Origin: Prorocentrum cordatum
Taxonomy: Eukaryota > Sar > Dinophyceae > Prorocentrales > Prorocentraceae
Reading direction: 5' to 3'
Assembly: GCA_963575745.1 (NCBI GenBank)
Contig: CAUYUJ010016061.1
Span: forward strand, 628,156 to 692,155
Length of the DNA stretch: 64,000 nt
Within the stretch, counting starts at the first letter, position 1; every line of letters starts with the position of its first letter. The translations under genes were made by a program, and so were the position numbers. Below the pieces are notes generated by a model. That model was not told where the DNA came from, did not search any database, and was given only the letters and a program-made list of their open reading frames with translations. Positions 51,968-63,470 of the stretch are shown in pieces.

Positions 51968-53993
51968 ATGGCGCACAACGACGTGGCTGGGCTATTGCAG
52001 AGACATGGTTACAAAGAGCTCAAAAAGGTAGGGGAAGGATCTTTTGGGAAGGCCCTGCTGGTTCAGTCAGACGACGGCTCCAAGCTCATCTGTAAAATGG
52101 TTGACGTGAGCAAAGCGTCGAAGAAGGAGCAGGCGGATGCCGTAAAGGAGGGCCGGCTGCTCGCCAAGCTGAACCATCCATACATCGTGCGATACCGTGA
52201 GAATTTTCAGCAAAGCGGTTGGCTATGCATCGTGATGGATTACTGTGAGGGGGGAGACCTTACAGGGCGGATCAAGGAGGCGAAGAAGAACCGGCAGTCC
52301 ATTCCGGAAGGTCAGGTATTGCGGTGGTTCACTCAGGCCATTATGGCGCTCAAGTATGTCGCGGCGTTCGCCCATCCCGCCACATTGCCCGGATCGTGGA
52401 CGAGAGGCCTCCCACAGGCTTGTTGGGGTCTCTTGGGGGCCCCTTCTCGGCTCCTCAGTCTGTTGGGCGCCTCTTGAGGGCCTCTTGGTTGCCTCTTCGG
52501 GGCCTACTGGCGGTCTCGGGGACCATCTGGGGGTAGAGGGTTCCAGATGTCAGTTCGAGTTCCACCTCTTGAGCCCAATGTGCATCCAGCTTGGCTGCCT
52601 CTTGGAAGCCGGAGGGGGCGTCTTGTGGCGATATTGGAGGCCCCTCGGGCTACCTTTGAAGATCTTGAAGCGGACCAGCTGATAATTTTCAGATTGTACA
52701 CAATTGTTTGGTGTATCAGGGATTGACACTTCCTTGCCTAGAGGGCTCCCTAGGTGGCCCAAGAGATCCCAGAGAAAGTCCCAGGACGATTCTATAACAC
52801 CATGTTAGGGCATTTGGGAAGCGTGGATCCCAAGCACGATCTCGAGGACTCTAGGACACAAAAATTCATGGAACCCCAGGAGCACCTGGAAGCGCTCAGA
52901 GTTCGGTACAACAGTCAACGTTGAGGATTCGAAGAGACTTGAGGGCACACTATTCAGTGTTTACAGCACGGTGGCGGATATCCATGATAAGCATATTCTC
53001 CATCGAGACCTCAAGCCAGGGAATTTCTTCCTATCCAAGGACGGTGTAATGAAAATGGGCGACTTTGGTATAGCGAAAGTGCTGGCTTGCACTATCGCAG
53101 TGGCACAGACTCAAATCGGAACACCGTATTACCTGAGCCCTGAGCTCTGCCAAGAGAAACCGTACGCGTGGTCTTCGGACATATGGGCGATGGGCTGCAT
53201 ACTGTACGAGCTATGTGCTTTGAAGGTTCCCTTTGATGCAGCGAATATCCCTAGTTTGGTGCAGAAGATATGCAAAGGAGCACTGCCACACTTACCTGAG
53301 AATACCTATTCTGCGTTCGTTCGACAGTTGGTCATCAGATTGTTGAACAGGGACCCCAAGCTGCGACCCAGCACTGATGACATATTGGAGTTGCCCAAGA
53401 TCAAGGATATTATGCGAGAGATGCTTGACGAGTGTCGAGAGAAGGCCGTCGAAGCCGATGCCACGTCCGCGCCTTACCAAGACAGGGCTGGCAAGTATTG
53501 CAAGGGTGACATGGTGGAGTACCACTCTGCTGCCCACAAGGACTGGCTGCCCGCCGTGATCATCGATGTGGATGACAGTGGCAAGATCGTTATGGACCTG
53601 AAGCCGAACACTTGGGTGGGTGTTGCGGAGCAGGCAGTGAAGATCAGGCCTCGAGAGGACCACGCCAGCGCTGAGCCCGTGCCCGACACGACTGCCCAGG
53701 GCGGAGGAAGGCGCCCTTCTGGCGCGCCAGCTGCGCCAAGCAAACGCGCGGGGTCCCGCGCAGCTTCTCCGGCGCCAGCTGCCATGGGGAAGTCGCCCTC
53801 GCAGATCCCTTCTGGGCCGACCACCTACTGCAAGGGCGACCCGGTCGAATACCATTCCTCTTCCCACGGGGATTGGTTACCAGCGGTGGTCATCATGACG
53901 AACGACGAAGGCGATTTAATCATCGATCTAAAGCCTAATACGTGGATACCAAAAGCGGAGCAGGCCTCGAGGGCAAAAAAACAAACGGATTGA
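51968..53993 (+). CDS. NEK-type Ser/Thr protein kinase with two C-terminal SH3-like repeats
   Basis: Two exons (about 51968-52365 and 52967-53993) give roughly 474 residues. The kinase domain (about 15-276) has the glycine loop GEGSFG (22-27), ATP-binding Lys 43 (LICKMVDV), helix-C Glu 61, catalytic loop HRDLKPGN (145-152, Asp 147), DFG (165-167), GTPYYLSPE (184-192, typical of NEK kinases), SSDIWAMGCILYEL and RPS (266-268). All catalytic residues are present, so an active enzyme phosphorylating Ser/Thr is expected. NEKs act in mitosis and cilia; the role here is inference only. After a basic/acidic helix come two copies of YCKGD(M/P)VEYHS..H.DWLPAV..(D/N)D.G...(M/I)DLKPNTW (about 310-357 and 420-459), separated by a Pro/Ala/Ser linker. 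These resemble small beta-barrel SH3/Tudor-like modules frequent in dinoflagellate proteins. The stop is TGA at 53991. Exon limits are uncertain by a few codons. Confidence 0.9.
52366..52966 (+). other. Predicted intron of the kinase gene, carrying an R2 fragment
   Basis: The kinase reading ends in ...IMALKYV and resumes in another frame at VADIHDKHILHRDLKP, so an intron must lie between. A GT at 52366 and an AG at 52965-52966 are phase-compatible and give ALKYVAATVADIHDK. Another AG at 52956-52957 is possible. The first part (52395-52540) is R2-like (GTCTCTTGGGGGCCCC, CGCCTCTTGAGGGCCTCTTG), in the same orientation as the other R2 copies. Confidence 0.7.
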
Positions 53994-54540
53994 CAGAAAG
54001 TTGCGGGCGTCCTCGCAGATTTCTGGGATCGGCGCCGAACCCCCCTCCCACATACCCCATTGGCGAGTGAAGCGTGCCAGGGGCAACGCCAGAGGCGCCG
54101 CCAGGGCCGTAGAGAAGGAAGTCCAGCGCCGACCCAAGAAAACGGCGCGGACACCCCAGAGCTTGCGCCTGTGGTAAATTCACAGCACGCTGGTGCGGCG
54201 GCGACGACAGCGCGGGCGCTCAAGGCTGAATCTCACCAGCTGCCTGAACTAGGCCAGCATGGAGCGATCTCCGATGGCGGACAGCGGCGATCGCTCAAGA
54301 TTGAGATATCCAGGAAGTGCCTGAAACCAATGCCTACGTGAGCGACGGAAGAAAACGCAATCGACTGCGCCGACATTCGCGCGCAAGTTTCCCGCGCAAG
54401 GCCGTGCGCAAGCGCCCTCTTCTCCGCGCAGCGTGCCACGCCGGCGGCCCGCATGAGCCGCGGCGTGAGGTCGCTGCGCCTTCTCGCGTCGGAGCGTCCA
54501 GGTCCCACAGGATCGCCTCGCGTGGCGTTGGCCTTGCTCC
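53994..54540. other. 3' flank of the kinase; no gene seen
   Basis: CGTGCCAGGGGCAACGCCAG and AGGCGCCGCCAGGG (54073-54105) resemble GCGCCAGGGGCGGCACCAGA and AGGCGCCGCCAGGAGGG inside the inverted-repeat element at 55407-55584. Short plus frames lack domains. Confidence 0.45.
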
Positions 54541-54542
54541 CT

Positions 54543-54599
<57 letters not shown>

Positions 54600-54662
54600 C
54601 TAGTCGTCGTGGTCGTCGTCGTCGTAGTAGACGTTGTCGTCGTGGTCGTCGTGGTCGTCGCC
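54541..54662. repeat. GTC microsatellite
   Basis: GTC triplets, perfect around 54540-54600, then GTCGTGGTC variants. The following 200 bp are GC-rich and exon-like but unassigned. Confidence 0.95.
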
Positions 54663-54860
54663 ACCGTCAGCGCGACGTCACCCAGACGTGGGCCGCTCGT
54701 GGCCCCCCCAAAGGCTGGCAGAGTGCGCCGGGCGGCCCCGCCAGCTCGGAGCTCGAGGGCGCCGAGCCCCATGCCCGGGACGGGCGCGGGCCGCCCCGGC
54801 GCGCCGCCGCGCGGGCGAGAAAGCCCGCTGCTGCGCGGCGGCGCGGCGATCGTGGGGAAG

Positions 54861-55232
54861 TGAGGCTTCTCCTCCTCCTCCTCCTCCTTCTCCTCCTCCT
54901 CCTCCTCATCCTCATCCTCATCCTCATCCTCATCCTCATCCTGCTCCTCCTCCTCCTCCTCCTCCTCCTCCTCCTCCTCCTCCTCCTCCTCCTCCTCCTC
55001 CTCCTCCTCCTCCTCCTGCTCCTGCTCCTGCTCCTGCTTCTGCTTCTGCTCCTCCTCCTCCTCCTCCTCCTCCTCCTCCTCCTCCTCCTCCTCCTCCTCC
55101 TCCTCCTCCTCCTCCTCCTCCCCCCCTCCTCTCCTCCTCCTCCTCTCCTGCTCCTCTCCTGCTCCTGCTCCTCCCCCCCTCCTCCTCCTCCTCCCTCCTC
55201 CTCTCCTCCTCCTCCTCCTCCTCCTCCTCCAG
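54861..55232. repeat. CTC microsatellite with CTCATC and CTCCTG blocks
   Basis: CTC triplets containing a CTCATC hexamer block (54905-54945) and CTCCTGCTC blocks (55012-55045 and 55145-55175). Confidence 0.95.
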
Positions 55233-55243
55233 CCGCACGCCTG

Positions 55244-55284
55244 CACCGAGCCTGGCCAGGCCGATGCTAGGCCCAGGCTCGGTG
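55244..55284. other. 12-bp perfect hairpin
   Basis: CACCGAGCCTGG (55244-55255) pairs with CCAGGCTCGGTG (55273-55284) across a 17-base loop. GCCGAGCCTGGGCCCAGGA recurs at 55326-55344. It could be structural or a repeat remnant; there is no downstream T-run to suggest a terminator. Confidence 0.6.
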
Positions 55285-55406
55285 TAGAGATGCCTTCCTG
55301 CCCAGGCCAGCAGTGCGTGGACACGCCGAGCCTGGGCCCAGGAAGAGCCTGGTCAGGATCTGCGTAGGGGTATTACAGTTGGCGCCCTCTTATCAGGGGG
55401 CAATCC

Positions 55407-55584
55407 ATGACATGAACATAATTCGGAGGTCCGCGCACATCTCTCGGATCGTCGCTGGACCCCCCCCCCCCCCCTCAAAGGCGCGCGGAGCGCGCCAGGG
55501 GCGGCACCAGAGGCGCCGCCAGGAGGGCCCCACCGCCGATCCGAGAGATCCGCGCCGACCTCCGAGTCGTTATGTTCATGTCAT
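55407..55584. mobile_element. Long inverted-repeat element M7
   Basis: A 178-bp element whose arms of about 50 bp begin ATGACATGAACATAA on both sides and contain CGGAGGTC and ATCTCTCGGATCG. The centre has a poly-C run and GCGCGCGGAGCGCGC. Because the outermost 15 bases are identical, no separate target duplication can be told apart. Confidence 0.75.
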
Positions 55585-56214
55585 CTTTTAGTTCTCGCAT
55601 GCGCATTCGTCGTCGTCTGCGTGCTTCTCCCCTCCTTTTCTCCCCTCGCTGGGCAAGCGCATCCTGCCTGGGAGCAGCGCGGCGGCGCGTAGAGCCAGCT
55701 GGAGGGCCCGTCTGGAGCCACAGCGCTGCCAGGGTCACTCTCGCGTGAGACCTGCCGCCCTAGTTCTCCACCTTACGGGGGGGGGGATCGGCCCAGAGCG
55801 AAGCAGGGCCCCCAAGGAGCTGCCCAGGCGCGCAGCTTTCGGGCTGACACCGAGGGCGCATACTCCGCCAGCGCCCCTCGGCACCCTTCCCCGCCACCCC
55901 AGGGAGGCATCAAGCGCACCCCCAACGAAGAGATCATCCTCTGTGCCATGAGGGGGCCGAGAGGGTGCTGTGAGGGGGCCTTCGCGCGCTGGGGGCGGGA
56001 GGGGTCTGGGGAGGGGGCCCTGGCGCGGGCGGAGTCGCCGCCCGCTAACGTCCAGAACGCTCTGCTCCTGAAGCTTCCAGGCCCCACCGAGACCAGGACA
56101 ACGACAAACCAGGACACTGGCAGGTCGGGGAAACGACAGCGAAGTCAGACTGCTAAGGCCTTACGGCCGGGGCCGCCGACCCTGGACGACGACCCCCACG
56201 ATGGAAGAGGCATC
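55585..56214. other. Unassigned GC-rich sequence
   Basis: Open frames exist on both strands owing to high GC. No domain or other feature was recognised. Confidence 0.4.
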
Positions 56215-56480
56215 CAGGAAGGTCGGGGTCAGACGCTCCCAAGAGTGCCCAAGAGGCTACACGAGGCCCCCAAAGGGTGCCCAAGAACGTCCACGAAGTG
56301 TGGGGGGTGCCTTGGGAGCGTTTGGGAGCCCCCTGGGGCTTCCTGGCGGTTCCTTGGGAGCGCCTGGGAGCTTCGTGGAGGCCTCTGGGGGGCCTCGTGG
56401 GCCCTGGTACCCCCGGGGGGGGCTAGTATTCTGACCGGGAACCCCCCACACCCCCAGGGCCCTCCCCCCCGGCGGGGAAG
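56215..56480 (+). repeat. Diverged R2-like array
   Basis: CTTGGGAGCGTTTGGGAGCC, CCTTGGGAGCGCCTGGGAGC and GTGGAGGCCTCTGGGGGGCC are R2-like, preceded by CCAAGAGGC phrases in the opposite sense, so the block is partly self-complementary. Confidence 0.5.
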
Positions 56481-57406
56481 GGATCGAAGGGAAGGTGTTT
56501 CCAATCGACTCAATTACGACGTGGCTCAATTTCGCTCAGGCTGTTCCGGTTTGGCTGGCGCGCTAAAGGAGGAGGGCACAGGGAAAAGAAGGGAGCGGCG
56601 ACGGCGAAGACGAAGGCGACGACGACGGCGACGACGAGTCAAACGAAACAGCCTCTCGCACGCGCCGACAGGATCGGCGCACTTGGTCGTCCAGTGTAAT
56701 TTGTCTGCTGCACTGCAGGATTCTTTTCTATGTCTGGATATCCGGAGTTTTTGACAACTTTAGAGGTTTCTGTCCAGGCTTACTCCAGGAATGTTGCAGA
56801 GCAGTTGTTTGTTGTTCCGCCGTCTGGAAAATATCTCTAGGGAGTCCTGGTCTAGCGTGCCTGGGGCTTCCAGATGTCTTGGTCCCCCAGGGAAACACCG
56901 ACCTCACATTTCGGCTTTCTCAGAAGGTGGCCAGGCCTTCTCAGAATCCCCCATGGCCTTCCGAGAAGCCGTCTGTCTTTGCAGAAGGCCCCGAAAATTC
57001 GCCAGGAGGCCCGAGGACCTCTGAGAAGCCACGCCGCCTTCTGAGAAGGCCTGCCCCCTGTGACTCCCCCCCTCGGCGCGCCGCCGAACACCGCCTGTGC
57101 GTCGCCGATCTGGGCGTGGGCACCCAGCCCTGCCAGGTGGCGCGCGTCTCCGCTGTGCAGGGAGGGCCCGTCGTCGACTTCTCCGCGACGGTGCTCCCCC
57201 CCCTGGGCCAGTGCCCCCCCCCGTCGCTCCCCCCTTCGGATCGGCGACGAGGAGCAGCGGGGGGTCTGCGCGAACACTGGCGCGTGAGCCACCCGCGCAA
57301 GGGCCGCGCACCAAGCGCGCTCCTCTCCACGCGGTCGGCTGCGCTGGCGGCCCCGCGCAAGCCGCCGCGTAAGGTCGCCGTGTCCTCGTGCATGATGCCC
57401 TTTATC
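56481..57406. other. Unassigned region with TTCTGAGAAGGC repeats and an exon-like stretch
   Basis: CCTTCTCAGAA / CTTCTGAGAAGGCC palindromic phrases recur at 56920-57055. From about 57075 to 57400 a plus frame reads AAEHRLCVADLGVGTQPCQ and GGPVVDFSATVLPPLGQ with high third-position GC. It could be an exon cut by the M1 element at 57407, but no family is recognised. Confidence 0.3.
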
Positions 57407-57577
57407 TCGGAGGTGGACAGACCTCCTACCCTGACACGTCGATTGAGGAATTGGCCGTTTTCGGTTCGCGAGAGGGCGTCGCGGCCGTCATTTTTGCGGG
57501 TCCAGGTCCGTCGATTTCGGCCCTAGGTCGTTTTCCCTAAGGGGAGGTTTACTAAAGGGAGGTTTGTCCACCGCCGA
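57407..57577. mobile_element. MITE family M1, copy 2
   Basis: A 171-bp element with ends TCGGAGGTGGACAGACCTCC and GGAGGTTTGTCCACCGCCGA. It is flanked by a 5-bp direct repeat TTATC (57402-57406 and 57578-57582). The interior shares TGACACGTCGATT, CCGTTTTCGGTTC and CGAGAGGGCG with copy 1 at 9649-9820. Two copies with the same length, ends and duplication size define the family. Confidence 0.9.
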
Positions 57578-57582
57578 TTATC

Positions 57583-58355
57583 CTTTCGTCGCCCAGATGT
57601 GCCGTGTGCACCGTGCTGCTGGTCTGCTTGCTGCCCAGGCCTCAGGGCGTGCCGCCAGGCCACGCCTCTGCACGCCAAGCTCCCAAAAGGGCCTTTCCTG
57701 GACGCTCCCCTGACGGGGACGGCCCGCGCCCTTCCCCCACCCTTCCGCAGCGCCGCGCCGACTTCGTCGGTCAGAGCTCGGCGTCGACGAGCGGCCCTGA
57801 GAAAGGGCCCAGCGCTTTTTGTTGGGAGCCAGCCTGGCGACGGTCGGGAACTTTGGCTCAGCGTGTCGCGCCGCTGGTGCTGGCCCACTACGCCTCTGCG
57901 CGACACGCGATCCACGTCCCGGTCTCCCGGCGTCCATGTCCTGAGCTTTTCCGAGCCCCCCGCGGAGCGGAGCGACGCGCTATCAGGTCGCAGGGCATAG
58001 CAGGTCGCTGGGGCCGCCGCCGCGACACGCTATGGAAAAGTTCCTGCCCGTAGACTGCCCATGCAGAAACCCATGTTCACAAATAGGTGCAAATCTTACG
58101 GTCGCAGCTGCCGCCAAAAGCGCGCAGACGCAACAAAAGTCTGCGGTGTGCCTCGTCTTGTCTCCCAGGCCACGAATTATAGCACGAGTTCGCCTATGGC
58201 GGCTCTGCTCGTTCAGCGAGCTCGGCTTGCCAGACTGCCTCCGAACACGCTGTGGCGTTTGCAACGGCACGGAGAGAGTGTTCTTTCCCTCCAAAAGAAT
58301 GCATCACACACAGCCAGCTCACTGACGGCCGACAGTCAGTTTTGGCCACGACGTC
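57583..58355. other. Unassigned; possible small Cys-containing frame
   Basis: A plus frame from the ATG at 58032 to 58325 (97 codons) contains CPCRNPC near its start and CGVCNGTERVFFPS near its end. It looks protein-like but has weak third-position bias and no recognised family. The rest of the region shows nothing. Confidence 0.2.
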
Positions 58356-58405
58356 CCCCTCATCATCCTCACCACCGCCACCACAACCACCATCATCATC
58401 ATCAT

Positions 58406-58446
<41 letters not shown>

Positions 58447-58520
58447 GCATCAGCATCAGCATCAGCATCATCGTCATCATCATCATTACCATTACCCGTA
58501 TCATCATCAGCATCATCATC

Positions 58521-58552
<32 letters not shown>

Positions 58553-58620
58553 CAGCATCGTCATCGTCATCGTCATCGTCATCATCATCAGCAGCATCTT
58601 CCTTCTCATCCTTTTCTCAT
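58356..58620. repeat. CAT microsatellite
   Basis: CAT triplets with CAG and CGT interruptions. His, Met and Ser-rich frames are artefacts. Confidence 0.95.
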
Positions 58621-60249
58621 CCTCCTCATCATCCACTTTTCGTGTCCAGAGTCTGGGTGTGGATGAAGTAGCGGGGCCTGACACCGCCCCGCACCACCGC
58701 CTCCGAGGAGGCCTGGAGATCCTGGTGGACAATGCCAAGAACGGTGCGCCAGGCTGCCGAGAGTCTTTTTCGGAGTCGCCGAGCACTGCGCCACGGGCTG
58801 GCGGGGCTTTCGATACTTGTTCTGCAGGGTCCCTGGTTGCCGCATCGAAGCCAGGAGGATGGAGGAAAGGAGGAGGAGGAGGACGGCGACGACGACGACG
58901 ACGACGAGGCACGGAGGAGGGCGCTGGGGTTGCACAATGTTGGGCAAGCTGCTGGTGGTCATCCTATTGTTGTTGTCGTGTCAGGCGTTTGTATAAGGCC
59001 GTTCCGCAGTGGGCACAGCAAACCAGGCTTCTGGAGACTTGGGGGGGGTGCTCCGCAGGGGAGGGATCATACAGCGTTGCCGAGACGTCGGGCATGAGCA
59101 AGCTGTCAGGGCAGGTGGTAGACTGAACGGCTGGAGAGTGCATTGCATTCTAGACTTGTTCCACTAATCATGTAGAAGCGCGGTCAAGTAGAATGTATGG
59201 GAAAACCTGGCCCGATATGCATACATGCAATCCGAACGCATAGTTGTGGCAGTTTGCTAATCCAGGTTGATGCCAGCACCACGATTGTTATTCCCCGCCA
59301 GGCAGACTACGCGTACGCCGCTGCGCTTACGGCCAGGGGCAGAAGCCACGAGAGACGTCAGAACGCACCATCCTCTCTCGCCTGAAGAAAGATTGGGAGA
59401 TGGCACAGTCTTTCAGGTAGGCATGTGAGCAGGGCCCACTGGATGTCCCCCAGCTGTCATCGTGTGAAGTAGGTTGGCCGTTTGTTGTTCTAGCGGGACT
59501 GCGCTTAAGTGCACCACCCCCGCATCTCTCTACCTCACCTCTCTTTCTCTTGGTCGGCTCTGTGCAGCAGTAGTCACAGGGTTTAGGCTCCTGCCCTGGC
59601 CTCGCGCACCGCAATAGCTACAACCGTAGCGTTGGGTGAGCTTCGGCTGAGATTATGCAATTAGCCAGCGGTGCCTTGCTGCCCTCCCTGCAAACCACTA
59701 GTTCAGAACGCATCGCTCCGACTGTACAGATCACAGCACGACTGCCGCCTGGGGCACACGGGCGACGTTGCCAGTATTCTCCCCACACACTATATGTGTA
59801 CCATAGCGTGGCACCTTTGGAGCAGATGCCATGCGTGATCAAGTTTTCTCCTGGCCGTGTGCGTGTCACCTCTCGTACCGTAGAGCCTCTCAAGCCGGAG
59901 AAGGTCAGTCGTGGACCTCCCCGTCAGCAAACAGATTGTTTGCCCTGCGTTGTGCTGCCAAAAGCGGTGAAAGTAAAAGTGCGCCCACGATGTACGAGTC
60001 GAGCAAGTTGAAGTGGAAGGCGAGTCCGTTCGAGCACACGTTTCGTAAAATGCTGGGGTAAGCATGACTTGTCCAGCCCGGTTCGTATCAATGCGCGTTG
60101 GGACCCCAGGCGGGGGCATCTCATTCTGTCTTTGTGGGGCCATGGCTGCACTTCAGTGGAGGAGAATCTTTCCCAGGGGTATCGGAACAGGAGTCAGAGG
60201 AGTTGCACTTGAATTGCGGAAGGAGTGGCACAATAATGGCGGATAGTCT
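58621..60249. other. Unassigned, mostly single-copy-like sequence
   Basis: Includes a short GAC tract (58885-58905). The region 59.1-60.2 kb has lower GC and no repeats. Frames of about 75-120 codons exist on both strands (for example 59655-60011 plus and 60143-59790 minus) and mutually exclude each other; none has a domain. Unrecognised exons are possible. Confidence 0.4.
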
Positions 60250-60440
60250 TCCCATATATATATATATATAAGCGTACACGGTTTTTTTTGCAGTGAGGAT
60301 GTTTGCCGATCCCGCGGCCATGAATCCCAGACGAAATAATCGTTTAAGGCGTGTATTATATATGTATACAGTTATGTATGCATTTGTATGTTTACATACA
60401 TATATACATATATATATACATATATGTGTATATATCCACA
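60250..60440. repeat. TA and TATG/CATA tracts
   Basis: TA repeats at 60253-60270, and TATGTATAC/ATACATATATAC repeats at 60355-60440. The 80 bp between shows nothing. Confidence 0.85.
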
Positions 60441-61815
60441 TGTGTGTCGTGATGCCCAAAATGGTCAACGTTGCCATCGCACAGCGCTACAGGGTCACAG
60501 GTTCGGAGCATTCGTCAGCAAGGTTGCTCAGCATTTCAGACCTAGGCGGCATCCTACTACCATGGTATCGGTCGGCCAAGCGTTCATTTCTGGAAGTCTA
60601 CATCGTGGGCTGGCATGGCGAACCGGGCTTCGGGTGGGTCTTGAAGGTGTCTTCTGGCTTCGGAGTGTGCCCTGAAAGGCGTCACTCTCCGCCTCTAGGC
60701 CAACAGTCTCAGGAGCCCTAAGCCCTTGGCGGGTCGGTCCCACAGTGTTGCGGCGGGCGACACTTTGCTCCTAGTAAAGAAAGGTGGGACGAAAGGAAGA
60801 GTCGAAGAGCGAAACACGGAGGGACTTGCACCGAACTGAGCGGGGAGGCGTTATTTTGAGGCCACCGCGTAATCCAGCGCTGCGGGAGTTCGACTGCGTG
60901 TGGTCGCCGAAATCTAACGAAAAATGGCATGGGCCTGATCGGTCGCGGCTATGGGGTCGCGACCATCGTTATGTTCGCATGGACACAAAGATCGGTGTCG
61001 AGGGAAGTGGCGATTAGAAAGGTAGACTAGTGGAGCCATTGACCCCAGATAAGGGTCACAGAACTTTGTAAGGATCGGAGGATGTTGTCACCGAGTCTAC
61101 CTCAACCAGATCGGCTTCACCAAAATGCGCCTAACGCCCAGACCTCCGTGCGAAGCTGCACTTTGTGGTATCATCCCTGGCCAGATACGACCACCCGATC
61201 GACCATGCAGCCGCTCGACAATATTCGCACAGACGCCGCGTTATTCCGTCGCTTGCCCCTCTATTGGGGTGCAGGGGGACTCGACAGAATGGACGGCGCT
61301 CAAGGGCTTCGAAACCATGACACAGCGTTCGAACACTATCACGAGGCAGTTTTGAGCTACACTTGGTTTATGTGTGGCTGCTACCTCGCCCTAGCTTCTT
61401 ATGTGCCGGACCCCGCCGAGACACCATGCGATCCGCTGCCGAGGACGAAGTGTGCGTATGTTGTCGGCACCACTGCCTGACCCGCAGCTGCCTGGCGGCG
61501 TTGGAGGAGAGTGGCGCTGGCCCGACCTTGGCGTCGCAGCCACGCGCGCCGCGGCGCGGCGCAGAAAGCCGGGCGAAGCTGCGCTCGCGGCCAGCCCAGG
61601 CCGTGCTGACCCGACACTCTGCTCCGTGCGGGCCCCGGGGGGCCGCACGGCAGGTCCGCGTCGCTCTTCGACGCGGCGGCCGACCCCGCCGCGGGCGTTC
61701 CGGGCGGAGCCGCCGCCGGGGGCCCGGCATCGGCCAGTGTGGCACGGCCCGGCGAGCGGAGAGCCGCCCACCGTGGAAGGTTGCAAGGCTACTGCGGTGG
61801 CAGCACGATTTTGCG
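60441..61815. other. Unassigned; one possible coding stretch
   Basis: A plus frame from about 61082 to 61480 (132 codons) ends TKCAYVVGTTA. Its second half reads like a real protein (AFEHYHEAVLSYTWFMCGCY) but third-position bias is weak and no family is known. GC rises sharply after 61480, towards the GTC tract. Confidence 0.25.
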
Positions 61816-61820
61816 CAGGG

Positions 61821-61893
<73 letters not shown>

Positions 61894-61927
61894 CTGCCGT
61901 CGTCGTCGTCGTCGTCGTCGTCGTCGG
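61816..61927. repeat. GTC microsatellite
   Basis: Nearly perfect GTC triplets, interrupted once by GCCGCTGCC (61890-61898). Confidence 0.95.
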
Positions 61928-62560
61928 GTCGTCACGGCACGGGCCTGCCAGTAGGGCTAGAGCACGTGGCCGCCTGCCCGCAGCACCCTTGCTGGCGGCG
62001 CGCCGCAGCGTCTCGCGCCCCGGCCTCGTCGCCTCGTCGCCCCGTCGGTGGAGGAGGAGGAGGAGGAGGAGGAGGAGGAGGAGGAGGAGGGAGGGAGCTC
62101 CAGCGTGGCCCCCTGGAGTTCGATCCTCGACCTCTCGAACCTCCTCGACCTCTCGAACCCCTGGCCTCGTCTAGCCCTTGTGGGGCCCCACCCTTGGCGA
62201 GCGGGGCGGGCCAGTCGCCAAGCCTGCGGCCCCGTCAGCGGCCGAGTTGGCGCCGCAGGGTCCACCTCGATCCGATCGACCCGATTCGACTTCGGTTCTG
62301 GCCAGCCTGATGTGCCGACGGTCACGGCACGAGCCATCGCCAGGAAGGAAAACGGGTCTTGAGGGGAGATGGATCCTAATGTTCTCCGCGGCTTGGGGCT
62401 GCGGGAGCCAATCCACACGCCACATGGACCGTCAAAAATAGTTCGGGATGAAGAACTGTTCCTCGAAGAAGGCCCCAGGGCCCAGGACCCGTTTCAGGCA
62501 GGACACGCTTCCGTCATGTTGAGAAACAGCCGTGGTTGGGCAGGAGTGCCCGTCGCAGTG
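61928..62560. other. Unassigned GC-rich sequence with a short GGA tract
   Basis: A GGA tract lies at 62047-62092. CTCGACCTCTCGAACC repeats two or three times at 62126-62162. No gene is recognised. Confidence 0.4.
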
Positions 62561-62561
62561 T

Positions 62562-63210
62562 TCGATGAGGATGTTAATGATGTTGTTGATGATGTTGATG
62601 ATGGCGATGGCGATGACGAAGATGACGATTGTGATGACGATGATGGTGATGATGATGGTCTAATGATGATGACGATGATGATGACGAAGATGGAGATGAT
62701 GATGATGTTAATGGTGATGATGTTGGTGATGATTATGGTGATGATGATGCTGATGATGGTGATGGTGATGGTGATGATGCTGGTGATGATGGTGATGATG
62801 GTGACGATGCTGATGATGAGGGTGATGAGGGTGGCGATGCTGTTGATGCTGACGATGATGTTGATGATGTTGATGATGGTGGTGATGACGATAGTGGTGA
62901 TGATAATGATGATGATGATGATGATAATGATGATGATGATGATAATGATGGTGATGATGATGGTGTTGATAGTGATGATGGTGATGATATGTTGATAATG
63001 ATGTTGGTGGTGATGATGGGAAAGGTGATGACGGTGATGGTGATGGGAATGGTGATGATGGTGATGGTGATGATGACGACAACGACGATACGATGTTGAT
63101 GAGGATGCCGATGACGATGATGACGATGATGCTGATGATGGCGATGATGATGATGATGGTGATTGATGATGATGGTGATGATGATGACGATGATGATGAC
63201 GACGTGGTTC
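62562..63210. repeat. GAT microsatellite
   Basis: About 640 bp of GAT/GGT triplets with GTT and GAC variants. Open frames are low complexity. Confidence 0.95.
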
Positions 63211-63404
63211 GTCGTGAGCGCTAGGCCGGGACCCATGGCGTGTCTTTGGTGGGTCTCTGGGACACTGCCCTATGTGCAGCATTACGGGCCGTCACGGCGC
63301 CCGGATTTGAGGTTTTTTCTTCTGCGCCCGTACGGCATTGGTGTGGCATCGCTCTGTTTGCCGCGGCGGCGTGCTGGACTCCGACGATCTCGACGACGAC
63401 CAGG

Positions 63405-63438
63405 GCTGCAACGACGACGACGACGACGTCGAAGCGAG

Positions 63439-63470
<32 letters not shown>

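Noticed and set aside
55244-55284. Bacterial-type terminator
   Set aside because: There is a perfect stem but no T-run follows, and the context is eukaryotic.
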